Part shown: one piece after another, positions 25,541 through 33,674 of the stretch | How the letters are laid out: the number at the start of each line of letters is the position of its first letter | Position numbering within the stretch: the stretch's first letter is position 1 | The notes under the pieces: generated by a model | The model's database searches: none | Told to the model about the DNA's origin: nothing | The model's input: only the letters and a program-made list of their open reading frames with translations | Translations under genes and position numbers: made by a program | NCBI GenBank assembly: GCA_900549665.1 | Contig: URPH01000012.1 | Span: 1 to 64,000 of the forward strand | From: an uncultured Lachnospiraceae bacterium | GTDB lineage: Bacteria > Bacillota > Clostridia > Lachnospirales > Lachnospiraceae | DNA length: 64,000 nt | Direction of reading: 5' to 3'

Positions 25541-25984
25541 CTAATTGAACGGCAATTCCTCGATACCTTCGGGGATATTGATAAATCCTGCACCAGCCTC
25601 AACCGGAGCGGCATTATTCTGAGCAGGCACATAACCACCATTGTCAGAACCACCCTGGGCATTTTTGCTTTCAGCAAATTCCTGATCTTCTACAACTACA
25701 TCTGTGGTATATACCTTCATACCATCTTTGTTGGTATAGCTGCCGGTCTGAATACGTCCGGTAAGAGCGATCTTGGTTCCCTTGTGCAGATATTTTTCTG
25801 CAAATTCACCCTGTCTTCCAAAAGCAACACAATTAATAAAGTCTGCAGTCTGGCCATCCTGACTGTTGCGGCCTCTACGGTCTACAGCAACGGAATATCT
25901 TGCAATAGCCAGTGGCTGATCTCCCTGTGAGTATCTCACTTCAGGATCTCTTGTTAATCGTCCCATTAGAATTACTTTATTCAT
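25541..25984 (-). CDS. ssb: Single-stranded DNA-binding protein
   Basis: This 147-residue protein has an OB fold at 1-105 (MNKVILMGRLTRDPEVRYSQ, FINCVAFGRQGEFAEKYLHKG). A Gly/Asn/Gln-rich linker leads to an acidic tip ending EELPFN, which recruits replication and repair partners. It lies between rpsF and rpsR, the classical arrangement. Confidence 0.96.
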   Translation of the reverse strand: MNKVILMGRLTRDPEVRYSQGDQPLAIARYSVAVDRRGRNSQDGQTADFINCVAFGRQGEFAEKYLHKGTKIALTGRIQTGSYTNKDGMKVYTTDVVVEDQEFAESKNAQGGSDNGGYVPAQNNAAPVEAGAGFINIPEGIEELPFN

Positions 25985-26002
25985 ATATTTTCCTACTTTC
26001 TA

Positions 26003-26293
26003 TTATGCCTCGTCTTGTCTTACGCATAAGAATCTGATGACATTTTCCATAAGACGAACATTGTTTTCAACGTCGTAAGGAACCTTTGCATCAGCATCGA
26101 ACTGGATGAAATAATAGAATGCTTCACTCATTTTCTGAATGTCATATGCAAGTTTCTTCTTGCCCCATTCATCAACATTTGTGATTGTTCCACCGAATCT
26201 CTCGATATAGCCTTTAACTTTTTCGATCGTTGCGGCTCTTTCATCGTCTTCGATTTTAGCACTAACAATAACGGCTAATTCATATTTGTTCAT
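26003..26293 (-). CDS. rpsF: 30S ribosomal protein S6
   Basis: This 96-residue protein starts MNKYELAVIVSAKIEDDERAA and has KKLAYDIQKMSEAFYYFIQF, both typical of S6. It is first in the operon; the ~65-nt leader between promoter and start may contain an S6:S18 control element, but I could not match its conserved loop with certainty. Confidence 0.96.
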   Translation of the reverse strand: MNKYELAVIVSAKIEDDERAATIEKVKGYIERFGGTITNVDEWGKKKLAYDIQKMSEAFYYFIQFDADAKVPYDVENNVRLMENVIRFLCVRQDEA

Positions 26294-26367
26294 GCTTGTT
26301 ACCTCCTTTTGGTCTCTGGCCCCCTAACTTTTAGTAGAGAGCAAGGAATAATATATCACAAACATGA

Positions 26368-26396
26368 ATGATACCATCTATCCACGCAAATTTCAA
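26368..26396 (-). promoter_or_regulatory. Sigma-A promoter of rpsF-ssb-rpsR
   Basis: On the minus strand TTGAAA (26396-26391), 17 bp, TATCAT (26373-26368). The -35 overlaps the DUF951 stop codon. Confidence 0.65.
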
Positions 26397-26575
26397 GTAT
26401 TTTTGTGGATTTCTTTTGTATTTTTTTGCACCTGTGTCCGCGGCATCATCAGCTGATGTCCGCACCCCTCACACTTTAACCGAAAGTCTGCACCCGTGCG
26501 CAGCACGATCCAGTTTTTACTTCCACAGGGGTGCTGCTTTTTAAACGTAATGATATCCCCAACCTGATAATCCAT
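26393..26575 (-). CDS. DUF951 family small protein
   Basis: This 60-residue protein reads DYQVGDIITFKKQHPCGSKN, then WIVLRTGADFRLKCEGCGHQ and LMMPRTQVQK, the DUF951 signature (B. subtilis YyaB/YychN-type small proteins). A Cys in HPCGS plus CEGC could bind a metal. The ATG at 26575 has GAGGA 5 nt upstream; the open frame extends to a TTG overlapping the sirtuin stop. The function is unknown. Confidence 0.85.
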   Translation of the reverse strand: MDYQVGDIITFKKQHPCGSKNWIVLRTGADFRLKCEGCGHQLMMPRTQVQKNTKEIHKNT

Positions 26576-26589
26576 GAAAATCCTCTTTC

Positions 26590-27312
26590 TCAATGAACCT
26601 CGATCTGTGAAAGGATTTCACCGATCGGTCCGCTGATCACTAAATCGGCCATCGCATCCCTTGATGTCGGCGCTTTGTTAATGACAACCAGCTTGTTTCC
26701 TTTATAATAGTCGATCAGCCCTGCTGCCGGATATACGACCAGCGAAGTACCTCCGATTATCAGCATATCTGCCGATGCGATCGCATGGATGGCATTGGTC
26801 AGGGTGTCCTGATCAAGCCCCTCTTCATATAAAACCACATCCGGCTTGACCGTTCCTCCGCATTCACACGCAGGTATCCCCGGGGAATTGAGAATATACT
26901 GTGAATCATAAAACTTTCCGCATTTCTCACAATAATTGCGCAGCACACTTCCATGCAGCTCATATACCGTCCTGCTGCCGGCTGCCTGATGCAGACCGTC
27001 TATATTTTGTGTTACAACGGCTTTTAATTTTCCTGCTTTTTCCAGCTCTGCAAGCTTTTTGTGCGCTGCATTGGGCTTTGCGGAGGGGCAAAGCATCTTA
27101 TCCTTGTAAAACCTGAAAAATTCAGAAGGATTTCTTCTGTAAAAGGTGTGACTGAGAATCGTCTCCGGCGGATAATCATATTTTTGATGATACAAGCCAT
27201 CCACACTTCTGAAATCCGGAATACCGCTCTCTGTAGAAACTCCTGCGCCTCCAAAAAAAACAATAGAATTGCTTTCATCTATCATCTGCTGCAATTTTTC
27301 TACCTCTGTCAT
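26590..27312 (-). CDS. cobB: NAD-dependent protein deacylase (sirtuin)
   Basis: This 240-residue class sirtuin has the NAD loop FFGGAGVSTESGIPDFRS, the catalytic TQNIDGLHQAAG with catalytic His in YELHGSVL, and a zinc ribbon with CEKC and CEC pairs. It removes acyl groups from lysines using NAD+. It begins just after the terminator of the chemoreceptor gene and precedes DUF951, with GGAGG at 7 nt. Confidence 0.94.
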   Translation of the reverse strand: MTEVEKLQQMIDESNSIVFFGGAGVSTESGIPDFRSVDGLYHQKYDYPPETILSHTFYRRNPSEFFRFYKDKMLCPSAKPNAAHKKLAELEKAGKLKAVVTQNIDGLHQAAGSRTVYELHGSVLRNYCEKCGKFYDSQYILNSPGIPACECGGTVKPDVVLYEEGLDQDTLTNAIHAIASADMLIIGGTSLVVYPAAGLIDYYKGNKLVVINKAPTSRDAMADLVISGPIGEILSQIEVH

Positions 27313-27325
27313 AAATACCTCCTAT

Positions 27326-27360
27326 AAAAAAACAGTTCATGCAGGATCTGCATGAACTGT
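27326..27360 (-). terminator. Terminator of the chemoreceptor gene
   Basis: On the minus strand a perfect 13-bp stem (27360-27348 with 27344-27332) with 3-nt loop is followed by T6 (27331-27326). The sirtuin SD follows within 10 bp. Confidence 0.9.
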
Positions 27361-27374
27361 CTGACTTGCTATGA

Positions 27375-28673
27375 TTAAATGTAAATCTGAAAACGATTGG
27401 TCTGTGTTGTCAGATTGTCTGCGACCTGATTTAAACGGCTGGTTGCATTTTTAATTTCACCGATAGTTGCTGTCAGCTCTTCTGCACTTGCAGCAGTCTC
27501 CTGCGTAGATGCCGCATTCTCCTCTGCGATAGCGGAAAGGCTTTCAACAGACATGATCACGCGGCCTTTGGCTTCATCCAGAGTTTTGGTACTCTGGGCA
27601 ATGCTTTCAACACCTTCCATGGTAACGATCAGTCCATTATTAACCTTATCAAATACACGCTTGGTCATCTCAACCTTGTCTGCCTGGAAACCAATGATGG
27701 CATCAACGGTATTCATCGTCTTAACCGCCTGCTCGGTATCTGCCAGCAGATTATTGATAATCCCTTCGATTGTCTTGGCTGACTGGTTGGACTGTTCGGC
27801 AAGATTTTTGATCTGCTCGGCAACAACGGCAAAACCGCGTCCGCTTTCACCGGCTCTTGCTGCTTCAATGGATGCATTTAACGCCAACAGATTGGTCTCA
27901 CTTGCGATGGAGGAAATCAGCTCTGTCGCTTTGTGGATCTCCTGTGCTGATTCGTTGGTTGTATTGGTCTGTTCATATATAACTGCAATCTGTGCTTTTA
28001 CTTTTTCGGAAATCGTCTTTAACTCGCCTACGGAGTCAACACCTTCCTGACCGGCCGCCTTCATCTGATCGGCATTGACGATCAGCTTGGCAACAGCATT
28101 GCTTGTTTCTTCAATTCCTTCACCGATACGTCCGATCGCATCGGATACAGCCTGTGTCTCAGAAGCCTGTGCGGTCGCACCGTTGGCCATATCTCCCATG
28201 CTTCTTGCAACATCCTCAGATGCTGTGCTGGTCTGTTCGGCCATCTTATCCAGACGTGCGGTTGATTCCTCAATAACATCGGATGTATTGCCGACCTGGC
28301 CGATAACATCCTTTAACTGACCGATAACCATATTGGCATGGTCTGCCAAAACACCGATCTCATCCTTGCGTTCCAGATCGATCTTGCCAAGCTCTGCGGT
28401 CAGATCACCACTTCCGGCACGATCCAGTGTGGCAATAATACGGTCAACAGAATTGCCAAGCTTCCATGCAAATGCCTGCATTACGAAAAACATGACAACC
28501 GAATTTAAAATAAAGATCAGAAGCATCGGTACCTTGACCGTTGCCAGAACATCTTTTCCATAGAAAATACGAATTCCAAGCATCAGCTCGGCAAAAGTTG
28601 CAACCAGCGGAACAACTGAATAGATCAGCAGCTTCCATTTGATGTTAAGCTTAATATCTGTTTTTTTCGTCAT
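27375..28673 (-). CDS. Methyl-accepting chemotaxis protein without a large sensor domain
   Basis: This 432-residue receptor has two adjacent membrane helices (about 12-34 and 48-70) with almost no extracellular loop, then a HAMP-like region (NSVDRIIATLDRAGSGDLTAE) and a long signalling coil. The hairpin tip is ETNLLALNASIEAARAGESGRGFAVVAEQIK. It may sense a cytoplasmic or membrane signal. The ATG at 28673 has GAGG 8 nt upstream. Confidence 0.9.
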   Translation of the reverse strand: MTKKTDIKLNIKWKLLIYSVVPLVATFAELMLGIRIFYGKDVLATVKVPMLLIFILNSVVMFFVMQAFAWKLGNSVDRIIATLDRAGSGDLTAELGKIDLERKDEIGVLADHANMVIGQLKDVIGQVGNTSDVIEESTARLDKMAEQTSTASEDVARSMGDMANGATAQASETQAVSDAIGRIGEGIEETSNAVAKLIVNADQMKAAGQEGVDSVGELKTISEKVKAQIAVIYEQTNTTNESAQEIHKATELISSIASETNLLALNASIEAARAGESGRGFAVVAEQIKNLAEQSNQSAKTIEGIINNLLADTEQAVKTMNTVDAIIGFQADKVEMTKRVFDKVNNGLIVTMEGVESIAQSTKTLDEAKGRVIMSVESLSAIAEENAASTQETAASAEELTATIGEIKNATSRLNQVADNLTTQTNRFQIYI

Positions 28674-28735
28674 ACCCAAACCTCTCTTTTATCATCTATT
28701 GTAACGTTCCCCTAAATAATCCCATTTATGAGCAT

Positions 28736-28764
28736 ATTATACCATACTTTTTCATAATTGTAAG
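28736..28764 (-). promoter_or_regulatory. Promoter of the chemoreceptor gene
   Basis: On the minus strand CTTACA (28764-28759), 17 bp, TATAAT (28741-28736), with TG one base before the -10. Confidence 0.6.
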
Positions 28765-28808
28765 GTCTATTTTCCCATTTTAAGAGCATTTTAGAGCATT
28801 CTATATAT

Positions 28809-30104
28809 TTATACCGTTTCATCTCCCACAACCTGGTCTCTTCCGTTCCTTTTTCCCCGGTAAAGATACTCATCCGCTCTTTTAACAACCTGTTCAATAC
28901 TTTCCTTTTGTCTATAAGAAGATATGCCGAATGTCATGCTGACATGAAAGCTCTGTCCCTCATATGTAAACTCCGTATCCCGGATGCTCTCGATCACACG
29001 TTCCACAATCTCACGGGCAGTCCGGTAATCTGTTTTAAACGCAAGCAGGAATTCTTCACCACCCCAGCGGATGGGAACACCCTGTTCTCCTACCAGCTCC
29101 TCCATGACTTCTGAAATTCCGGTCAGCACCATATCCCCGCATTCATGACCGTAGGTATCATTGATCTTTTTGAAAAAGTCAATATCTCCCAGTGCAACGA
29201 CAACCTGTCTGCGGTAATTACTGCTCTCCGCAAGATCAATATATTTGGACAGCTCCATGCGCCCTGCGCGCCGGTTGTACAAACCGGTAAGAGGATCCCT
29301 GTAAATGAGGGTCTGCAGGTTAGCGCCCACCTCCTGCGCATGTCTGCCCATATCTCCCAGCTCATCGCTCCTTTGTAAAATAGCAGCAGGCATCCGGGTC
29401 TTAAAGTTATTTTCTGCCAGACTTCCGATATAATCACCGATCTGTTTAAGAGCTTTTACAATATTACTCGCATACATGGATGCAATCACAAAAACAGCCA
29501 TCAGAGCGATCAAAAAGACGATCACGATCTTGGTCACGATCGTATGTACACTGACTTTTACACTCTCATTGGTCATACCGGCAAATACCATTCCGCATAT
29601 TTCATTTCCGTTTCGCAGCGGAACATAATATCCGTAATAAAACTGTCCGTTGATTTCAACGCGATCCGAATAATATTCGTTGCCCATCCGGATGGCCTCG
29701 ATGATATTGGCATCTTCCGTCGTTGTATGGATAAACCGTCCTCCGTCGGAATCCTTTATTGTAGTCAGCATCCTGGTATCTCCATAAAAAATACTGATCT
29801 CATTTCCTGTGTTTTCTTTTATCTGGTCGATCAGTGTATAATCTCCGCTCAGATCAACGCCACCCATCAGAAAACGCTGGCCTTCTGTCTTTATTTCTCC
29901 CGGATAAGACAGGGAATAAAGCGCAACGGTCTCTCTTGCCGTGGAAGCAAGTGCTTTTTTGATCTCCAGTTCCATTCCTTCCGATACACTCTGTGTTCCA
30001 AGTACAATAAAGATAATGCCCAGCACCAAAATCGGCATTCCCATGACAGCAGCGAGGGACAAAAACAACCCTGCACCTCTTTTTTTGGTATTGTTCCGAT
30101 CCAT
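28809..30104 (-). CDS. Membrane diguanylate cyclase with extracellular Cache-like sensor
   Basis: This 431-residue protein has a membrane helix near 15-35, an extracellular single-Cache-like domain (about 40-180; GNEISIFYGDTRMLTTI, YYVPLRNGNEICGMVFAG), a second helix and a HAMP-like stretch. The GGDEF domain contains DPLTGLYNRR and the active-site RWGGEEF. No RxxD inhibitory site precedes it, so product inhibition may be lacking. The ATG at 30104 has GAGGTG 8 nt upstream; an ATG at 30152 overlaps the previous stop. It is last in an operon with a PilZ gene. Confidence 0.9.
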   Translation of the reverse strand: MDRNNTKKRGAGLFLSLAAVMGMPILVLGIIFIVLGTQSVSEGMELEIKKALASTARETVALYSLSYPGEIKTEGQRFLMGGVDLSGDYTLIDQIKENTGNEISIFYGDTRMLTTIKDSDGGRFIHTTTEDANIIEAIRMGNEYYSDRVEINGQFYYGYYVPLRNGNEICGMVFAGMTNESVKVSVHTIVTKIVIVFLIALMAVFVIASMYASNIVKALKQIGDYIGSLAENNFKTRMPAAILQRSDELGDMGRHAQEVGANLQTLIYRDPLTGLYNRRAGRMELSKYIDLAESSNYRRQVVVALGDIDFFKKINDTYGHECGDMVLTGISEVMEELVGEQGVPIRWGGEEFLLAFKTDYRTAREIVERVIESIRDTEFTYEGQSFHVSMTFGISSYRQKESIEQVVKRADEYLYRGKRNGRDQVVGDETV

Positions 30105-30148
30105 AAATCCAGCACCTCTTTTCGATCGGGGCCTGTTCTGACTTCCAA

Positions 30149-30502
30149 TCATGAAATCAGCCCGGAAACAGCCCCGCAGTATTCTTTTCTGATCTGATAA
30201 TTTTCATCTTCCAATGCCGGGATAAAAGTCTTTGTCACATCCTCCGGTCTCCGTATCAGATCCTGTTTATCTTCACGTTTTAATTGCTTGATAGCATACT
30301 CTAATCTGGCAGCCGAAGCATAGCTTTCTGCTTCCCATACCATCCTGATCTCCTGTACACGTCGGGAATGCGTATACCGCGCACCCTTTTTCCCCTGCGC
30401 AAAATGCTCCTTCATGCGTCTTCTGACATCTGTCGTGATGCCCGTATACAATGTATGATCTTCACATTCCACAATATAAATATAGGTAATCCTGTTTTTT
30501 AT
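30149..30502 (-). CDS. GIY-YIG domain protein (YazA-like), unusual start
   Basis: This is a small single-domain GIY-YIG protein of about 117 residues. The conserved parts are TYIYIVECEDHTLYTGITTDVRRRMKEH, where YIY and YTG are the two family motifs, and then ARYTHSRR. From the first standard start (GTG at 30472) the product would lack the first motif. Reading upstream, an ATA at 30502 overlaps the previous stop (ATAA) and has AAGGTG 7 nt before it, so I extend to it as a hypothesis. Function unknown; not a proven nuclease. Confidence 0.75.
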   Translation of the reverse strand: MKNRITYIYIVECEDHTLYTGITTDVRRRMKEHFAQGKKGARYTHSRRVQEIRMVWEAESYASAARLEYAIKQLKREDKQDLIRRPEDVTKTFIPALEDENYQIRKEYCGAVSGLIS

Positions 30503-31428
30503 TTTTCCACACCTTCTAAATCAAACGGCGGCACAAAGCTCTCATCAGCGGTTTTTCCGATCTGCATATAAGCTTTTGTAATGCCGATGGACAGTGCATA
30601 ATCTATCACTTTCTGATATTCATATGTCGTAAGCTTTCTCCCCAGCTCCCGATCCGGCAGATCAATCCCCTTCATCGGAGTATATTGATTCATAATACTC
30701 AGATAAATCCGGTCTCCATACTGCTCATACAGATACCGCAGAATCCTTTCTGCTTCCTTCCGCTGTCCCGGAAGTACCAGATGCCTGACGATCACCCCAT
30801 GGGTAATAAATCCCCGCTCATCGAAAACAACCTGCGGCTCCTGTCTGACCATTTCCCGTATCGCCGCTTTTGCTTCTTCCGCATAATCGGGTGCACCAAA
30901 GTATCGCCTTCCCAGCTCCCACGACATACATTTAAAGTCCGGAAGATATACATCAACCCATCCTTCTAAAAGCCGCAGCGCTTCAACCGATTCATATCCG
31001 CCGCTGTTATAAATAACCGGTATGCCAAGCCCCTGATCCTTTGCCCGCTTTAAGGCTTCTACGATCGTTGGTATAAACATCACACCGGTCACAAGATTAA
31101 TATTGTTGGCCTTTTTATCCTGTAATTCCAAAAAGATTTCGGCGAGCCTTCCGGTATCAATGACCTGTCCCGCTTTTCCTCTGGATATCTCATGATTTTG
31201 ACAAAATACACACCGCAGATTGCAGCCGGAAAAAAAGACTGCTCCCGACCCCTGTTCTCCGCTGATGCAGGGCTCCTCATAAAAATGAAGCGCGGCCCTT
31301 GCAACTACCGGCCAGGCCTTCATATGGCAGATCCCGTACTGCCCGCCCGACCTGTCTGCGCCGCACCTTCTGGGGCATAGCATGCAATGACCGTATACCT
31401 GTTTTTCCAATTCGCTGTATGTCTTCAT
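30499..31428 (-). CDS. Radical SAM protein of the PflA/PflX family
   Basis: This 309-residue radical SAM enzyme has the cluster motif CNLRCVFC near residues 69-76. An N-terminal Cys-rich stretch (CMLCPRRCGADR...GICH) resembles the uncharacterised PflX-like group (COG1313) rather than a true pyruvate-formate-lyase activator. Later segments such as VDVYLPDFKCMSWE and LSIMNQYTPM fit the same family. The target is unknown. The start overlaps the PilZ stop by 4 bp. Confidence 0.85.
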   Translation of the reverse strand: MKTYSELEKQVYGHCMLCPRRCGADRSGGQYGICHMKAWPVVARAALHFYEEPCISGEQGSGAVFFSGCNLRCVFCQNHEISRGKAGQVIDTGRLAEIFLELQDKKANNINLVTGVMFIPTIVEALKRAKDQGLGIPVIYNSGGYESVEALRLLEGWVDVYLPDFKCMSWELGRRYFGAPDYAEEAKAAIREMVRQEPQVVFDERGFITHGVIVRHLVLPGQRKEAERILRYLYEQYGDRIYLSIMNQYTPMKGIDLPDRELGRKLTTYEYQKVIDYALSIGITKAYMQIGKTADESFVPPFDLEGVEK

Positions 31429-32084
31429 ACGGAAATACCGGAAGAGTCATCTTCCCGGTCCTTCGGCTTCATAATTTTTCTCTGACGCGCCGTGATATAA
31501 CGGTCAATCTCCGGACGCGGAATCATATAGCATCCAAAAAGCGTTTTGCCGTCTTCCCTGTCTTCTCTTCGTACAACACGGCCCATAACGGAAATCTCCA
31601 TATCCATCAGAGTATCCTTGTATAACACCTGGACATATTCCATATTTTGATTATCATAATGTCCGACAATAAAAGAAAAGCCGGAAGAGCTCATATCCAC
31701 AATATAAGCATCGACCGTTGCCTTTCCATGGTTGACGTAGCAGTATTCATCAACCGGCACGCGGAAATGTGACCGTCTGTTTAGATTAACACCATTTTCC
31801 CTTGTAATGATCGCATGATATTTCTGATCCCGGAACTTGATATACTGAACATAACAGCCCCTGAAAATAACCGGCTTTCCATCGCGTATGGCAACCACCT
31901 CGGCGATCACGCCTTCCTTATCAAAGGTCAGCACCTGATCTTCATATTTGAGCGGTGGAACCAGAATACATTTTCCCTTTGCGGAAACATCCAGAACCGG
32001 ACATTTCCACTCCATTTTGTCACGCTCCTTCATTTTTACCGTGAGGGTGACAAATTCTTCTTTTTCTAATTCATAAATAAACAT
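31425..32084 (-). CDS. PilZ-domain c-di-GMP effector (YcgR-like)
   Basis: This 219-residue protein has a YcgR-N-like beta-barrel (about 1-95) and a C-terminal PilZ domain. The c-di-GMP motifs are visible: RRSHFR (RxxxR type) near 102-107 and DMSSSG (DxSxxG). The C-terminal tail is Lys/Asp-rich. YcgR-type proteins slow flagella or alter the surface when c-di-GMP rises. It is in the same operon as a GGDEF cyclase, so signal production and response are linked. Confidence 0.9.
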   Translation of the reverse strand: MFIYELEKEEFVTLTVKMKERDKMEWKCPVLDVSAKGKCILVPPLKYEDQVLTFDKEGVIAEVVAIRDGKPVIFRGCYVQYIKFRDQKYHAIITRENGVNLNRRSHFRVPVDEYCYVNHGKATVDAYIVDMSSSGFSFIVGHYDNQNMEYVQVLYKDTLMDMEISVMGRVVRREDREDGKTLFGCYMIPRPEIDRYITARQRKIMKPKDREDDSSGISV

Positions 32085-32097
32085 AAAAGAACCCTTT

Positions 32098-32397
32098 TCA
32101 AGCCGATTTTATCACATGCTTAGGATCTTTTATAAAAAGAATTACCAGCCATATGATCAAACCAAGTGCTACAGCCGACAATCCCAATAATGCGTCATTT
32201 AACATTCCCTGCGTCAGCATATCAAAATACGCTGCTCCGAATTCGGCATATTCGTAAAAAGCATCCACAAGCCACATCAGTGATGCTCCCCAGAAGATAT
32301 AACATAATATACCGGTCTTTAATAATCTGGCTTCAGAGCTCGTATACCACACGATCGTAGAAATAAGTGCTGCAAAAACAGCAATCAGTAAAGTCAT
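32098..32397 (-). CDS. Small membrane protein of unknown function
   Basis: I do not recognise this 99-residue protein. It has three hydrophobic stretches (about 2-18, 26-45, 66-90) and a conserved-looking WGASLMWLVDAFYEYAEFG segment between them. The ATG at 32397 has GGAG 8 nt upstream, one base after the stop of the preceding membrane gene, so the two are probably coupled and may form a complex. It leads into the PilZ gene. Confidence 0.7.
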   Translation of the reverse strand: MTLLIAVFAALISTIVWYTSSEARLLKTGILCYIFWGASLMWLVDAFYEYAEFGAAYFDMLTQGMLNDALLGLSAVALGLIIWLVILFIKDPKHVIKSA

Positions 32398-32398
32398 C

Positions 32399-32785
32399 CT
32401 ATCTTCTCCCCTGCAGTTTTTTATCAGCAGCTCCGACCTTTGTCTCAATCAAGGTCAGCACTCCCCAGAAGGCTGTTACAACAACAGCCATCGTCACACC
32501 GACCGTGGACATCTCATGAAGCATCACGGATAATGTCTCCGGGCTCTTTGCTGCTGTCAGGAACGGAAAGAACATGGTAACCTCACCATGCCACACGTGC
32601 TCAAATGCAAGCAGTGCCGAACCTCCCCATAAAAAATTGGAGAGCTTACGCACATGTGATGACCATGTTAGGTGCTCCCCTGTAGACAAATCCCGGATAT
32701 CACACTTACTTTCTTTATTTTTTAAAACACGGGCTGCAACGGTAGTCACTACTGCCTCTGCTGCCGGAACTATAAAACATGCCAT
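32399..32785 (-). CDS. Membrane protein of unknown function
   Basis: I do not recognise this 128-residue protein. It has an N-terminal hydrophobic part, a cytosolic-looking charged segment (VLKNKESKCDIRDL), then two to three helices. Two histidine-containing strings (FEHVWHGEV and MLHEMSTVG) flank them and might bind a metal or heme; this is only a possibility. AGGAGG precedes the ATG by 6 nt. It is first of the six-gene PilZ/GGDEF operon. Confidence 0.7.
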   Translation of the reverse strand: MACFIVPAAEAVVTTVAARVLKNKESKCDIRDLSTGEHLTWSSHVRKLSNFLWGGSALLAFEHVWHGEVTMFFPFLTAAKSPETLSVMLHEMSTVGVTMAVVVTAFWGVLTLIETKVGAADKKLQGRR

Positions 32786-32857
32786 AACAGACCTCCTACT
32801 TTCATGCTTTTGCTTCAGATTAAATTCTTTTTTAATAATAGCATATCTGTCTTCAAC

Positions 32858-32879
32858 TTTCGACTGTTATTTCGACTGT
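32858..32879. repeat. Two 12-bp-period direct repeats in a divergent promoter region
   Basis: TTTCGACTGT occurs at 32858-32867 and again at 32870-32879, one helical turn apart, between the divergent membrane-protein operon and the YczE-like gene. The spacing suits a regulator binding one face of the DNA. Confidence 0.5.
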
Positions 32880-32893
32880 CATCAATAAATTTA

Positions 32894-32921
32894 TTTACAA
32901 AGAATAGAAGTATGATAAAAT
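32894..32921 (+). promoter_or_regulatory. Putative promoter of the YczE-like gene
   Basis: TTTACA (32894-32899), 16 bp, TAAAAT (32916-32921). The leader that follows holds a perfect 8-bp hairpin, AAGGAAGC-ACAA-GCTTCCTT (32948-32967), followed by ATTTT. Confidence 0.5.
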
Positions 32922-32998
32922 AAATTTAATATATGATACATCATAAAAAGGAAGCACAAGCTTCCTTATTTTGGTAACGTAACAGAAAGGTCATGATT

Positions 32999-33667
32999 AT
33001 GAAAATCAGAAGAATTGTAATGTCTCTATGCGGAGTTTTAATTTGTGCGGTCAGCGTCGGTATATTTAAGCTTGCGGCTCTTGGTGTGGATCCCTTCCAG
33101 TCACTGATGAGCGGACTGGATGAGCTTGTCCCGATCTCCTTTGGCACTCTCTATGTCATTGTCAATCTGATTTTATTGGCTTTTACTCTGCTGACAGACC
33201 GTCATAATATCGGTATCGCAACATTTATCAACTTATTTTTGTTGGGCTATATTACTCAGTTTTCCTATGCATTATTGCAGAAACTCTTTCCCGATCCCGG
33301 TCTTCTTTTCCGCTTTATATGCCTGATCATCGCCATTATCATCATCTGCTTTGGATCAGCACTCTATATGACCGCTGACCTTGGTGTTTCAACCTACGAT
33401 TCTGTTGCCATTGTCCTGAGCAGTAAATGGAAAATCGCCAAATTCCAGTTTTGCCGCATTGCCACAGACTGTATCTGTGTCGTAGCCGGAATCATCATCT
33501 ATCTGGCGGGCGGCGGAAGCATTTCCTCTATACCCACGATCGTCGGCATCGGCACGATCATCACAGCCTTTTTTATGGGACCGCTGATCGAGTTTTTCAA
33601 TGTAAAGGTTGCCCGGCCTTTGCTCGCTCACCCGGCATCCGGTGCTTCTGAAACAGACAGCCACTGA
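32999..33667 (+). CDS. YczE/YitT-like integral membrane protein
   Basis: This 222-residue protein has five to six membrane helices. The conserved GVDPFQSLMSGLDELVPISFGT and the repeat-like LGVSTYDSVAIVLSSKWKI are typical of YczE-family membrane proteins of unknown function. The ATG at 32999 has AAAGG 8 nt upstream; an ATG two codons earlier is too close. It is convergent with the GGDEF gene, with only 7 bp between stops. Confidence 0.82.
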   Translation: MKIRRIVMSLCGVLICAVSVGIFKLAALGVDPFQSLMSGLDELVPISFGTLYVIVNLILLAFTLLTDRHNIGIATFINLFLLGYITQFSYALLQKLFPDPGLLFRFICLIIAIIIICFGSALYMTADLGVSTYDSVAIVLSSKWKIAKFQFCRIATDCICVVAGIIIYLAGGGSISSIPTIVGIGTIITAFFMGPLIEFFNVKVARPLLAHPASGASETDSH

Positions 33668-33674
33668 CTCCGGA

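Noticed and set aside
26297..26345. Possible S6:S18 binding leader before rpsF
   Set aside because: A short TCTCT/AGAGA and CTAA/TTAG pairing is visible, but I could not identify the conserved loop, so no riboregulator is claimed.
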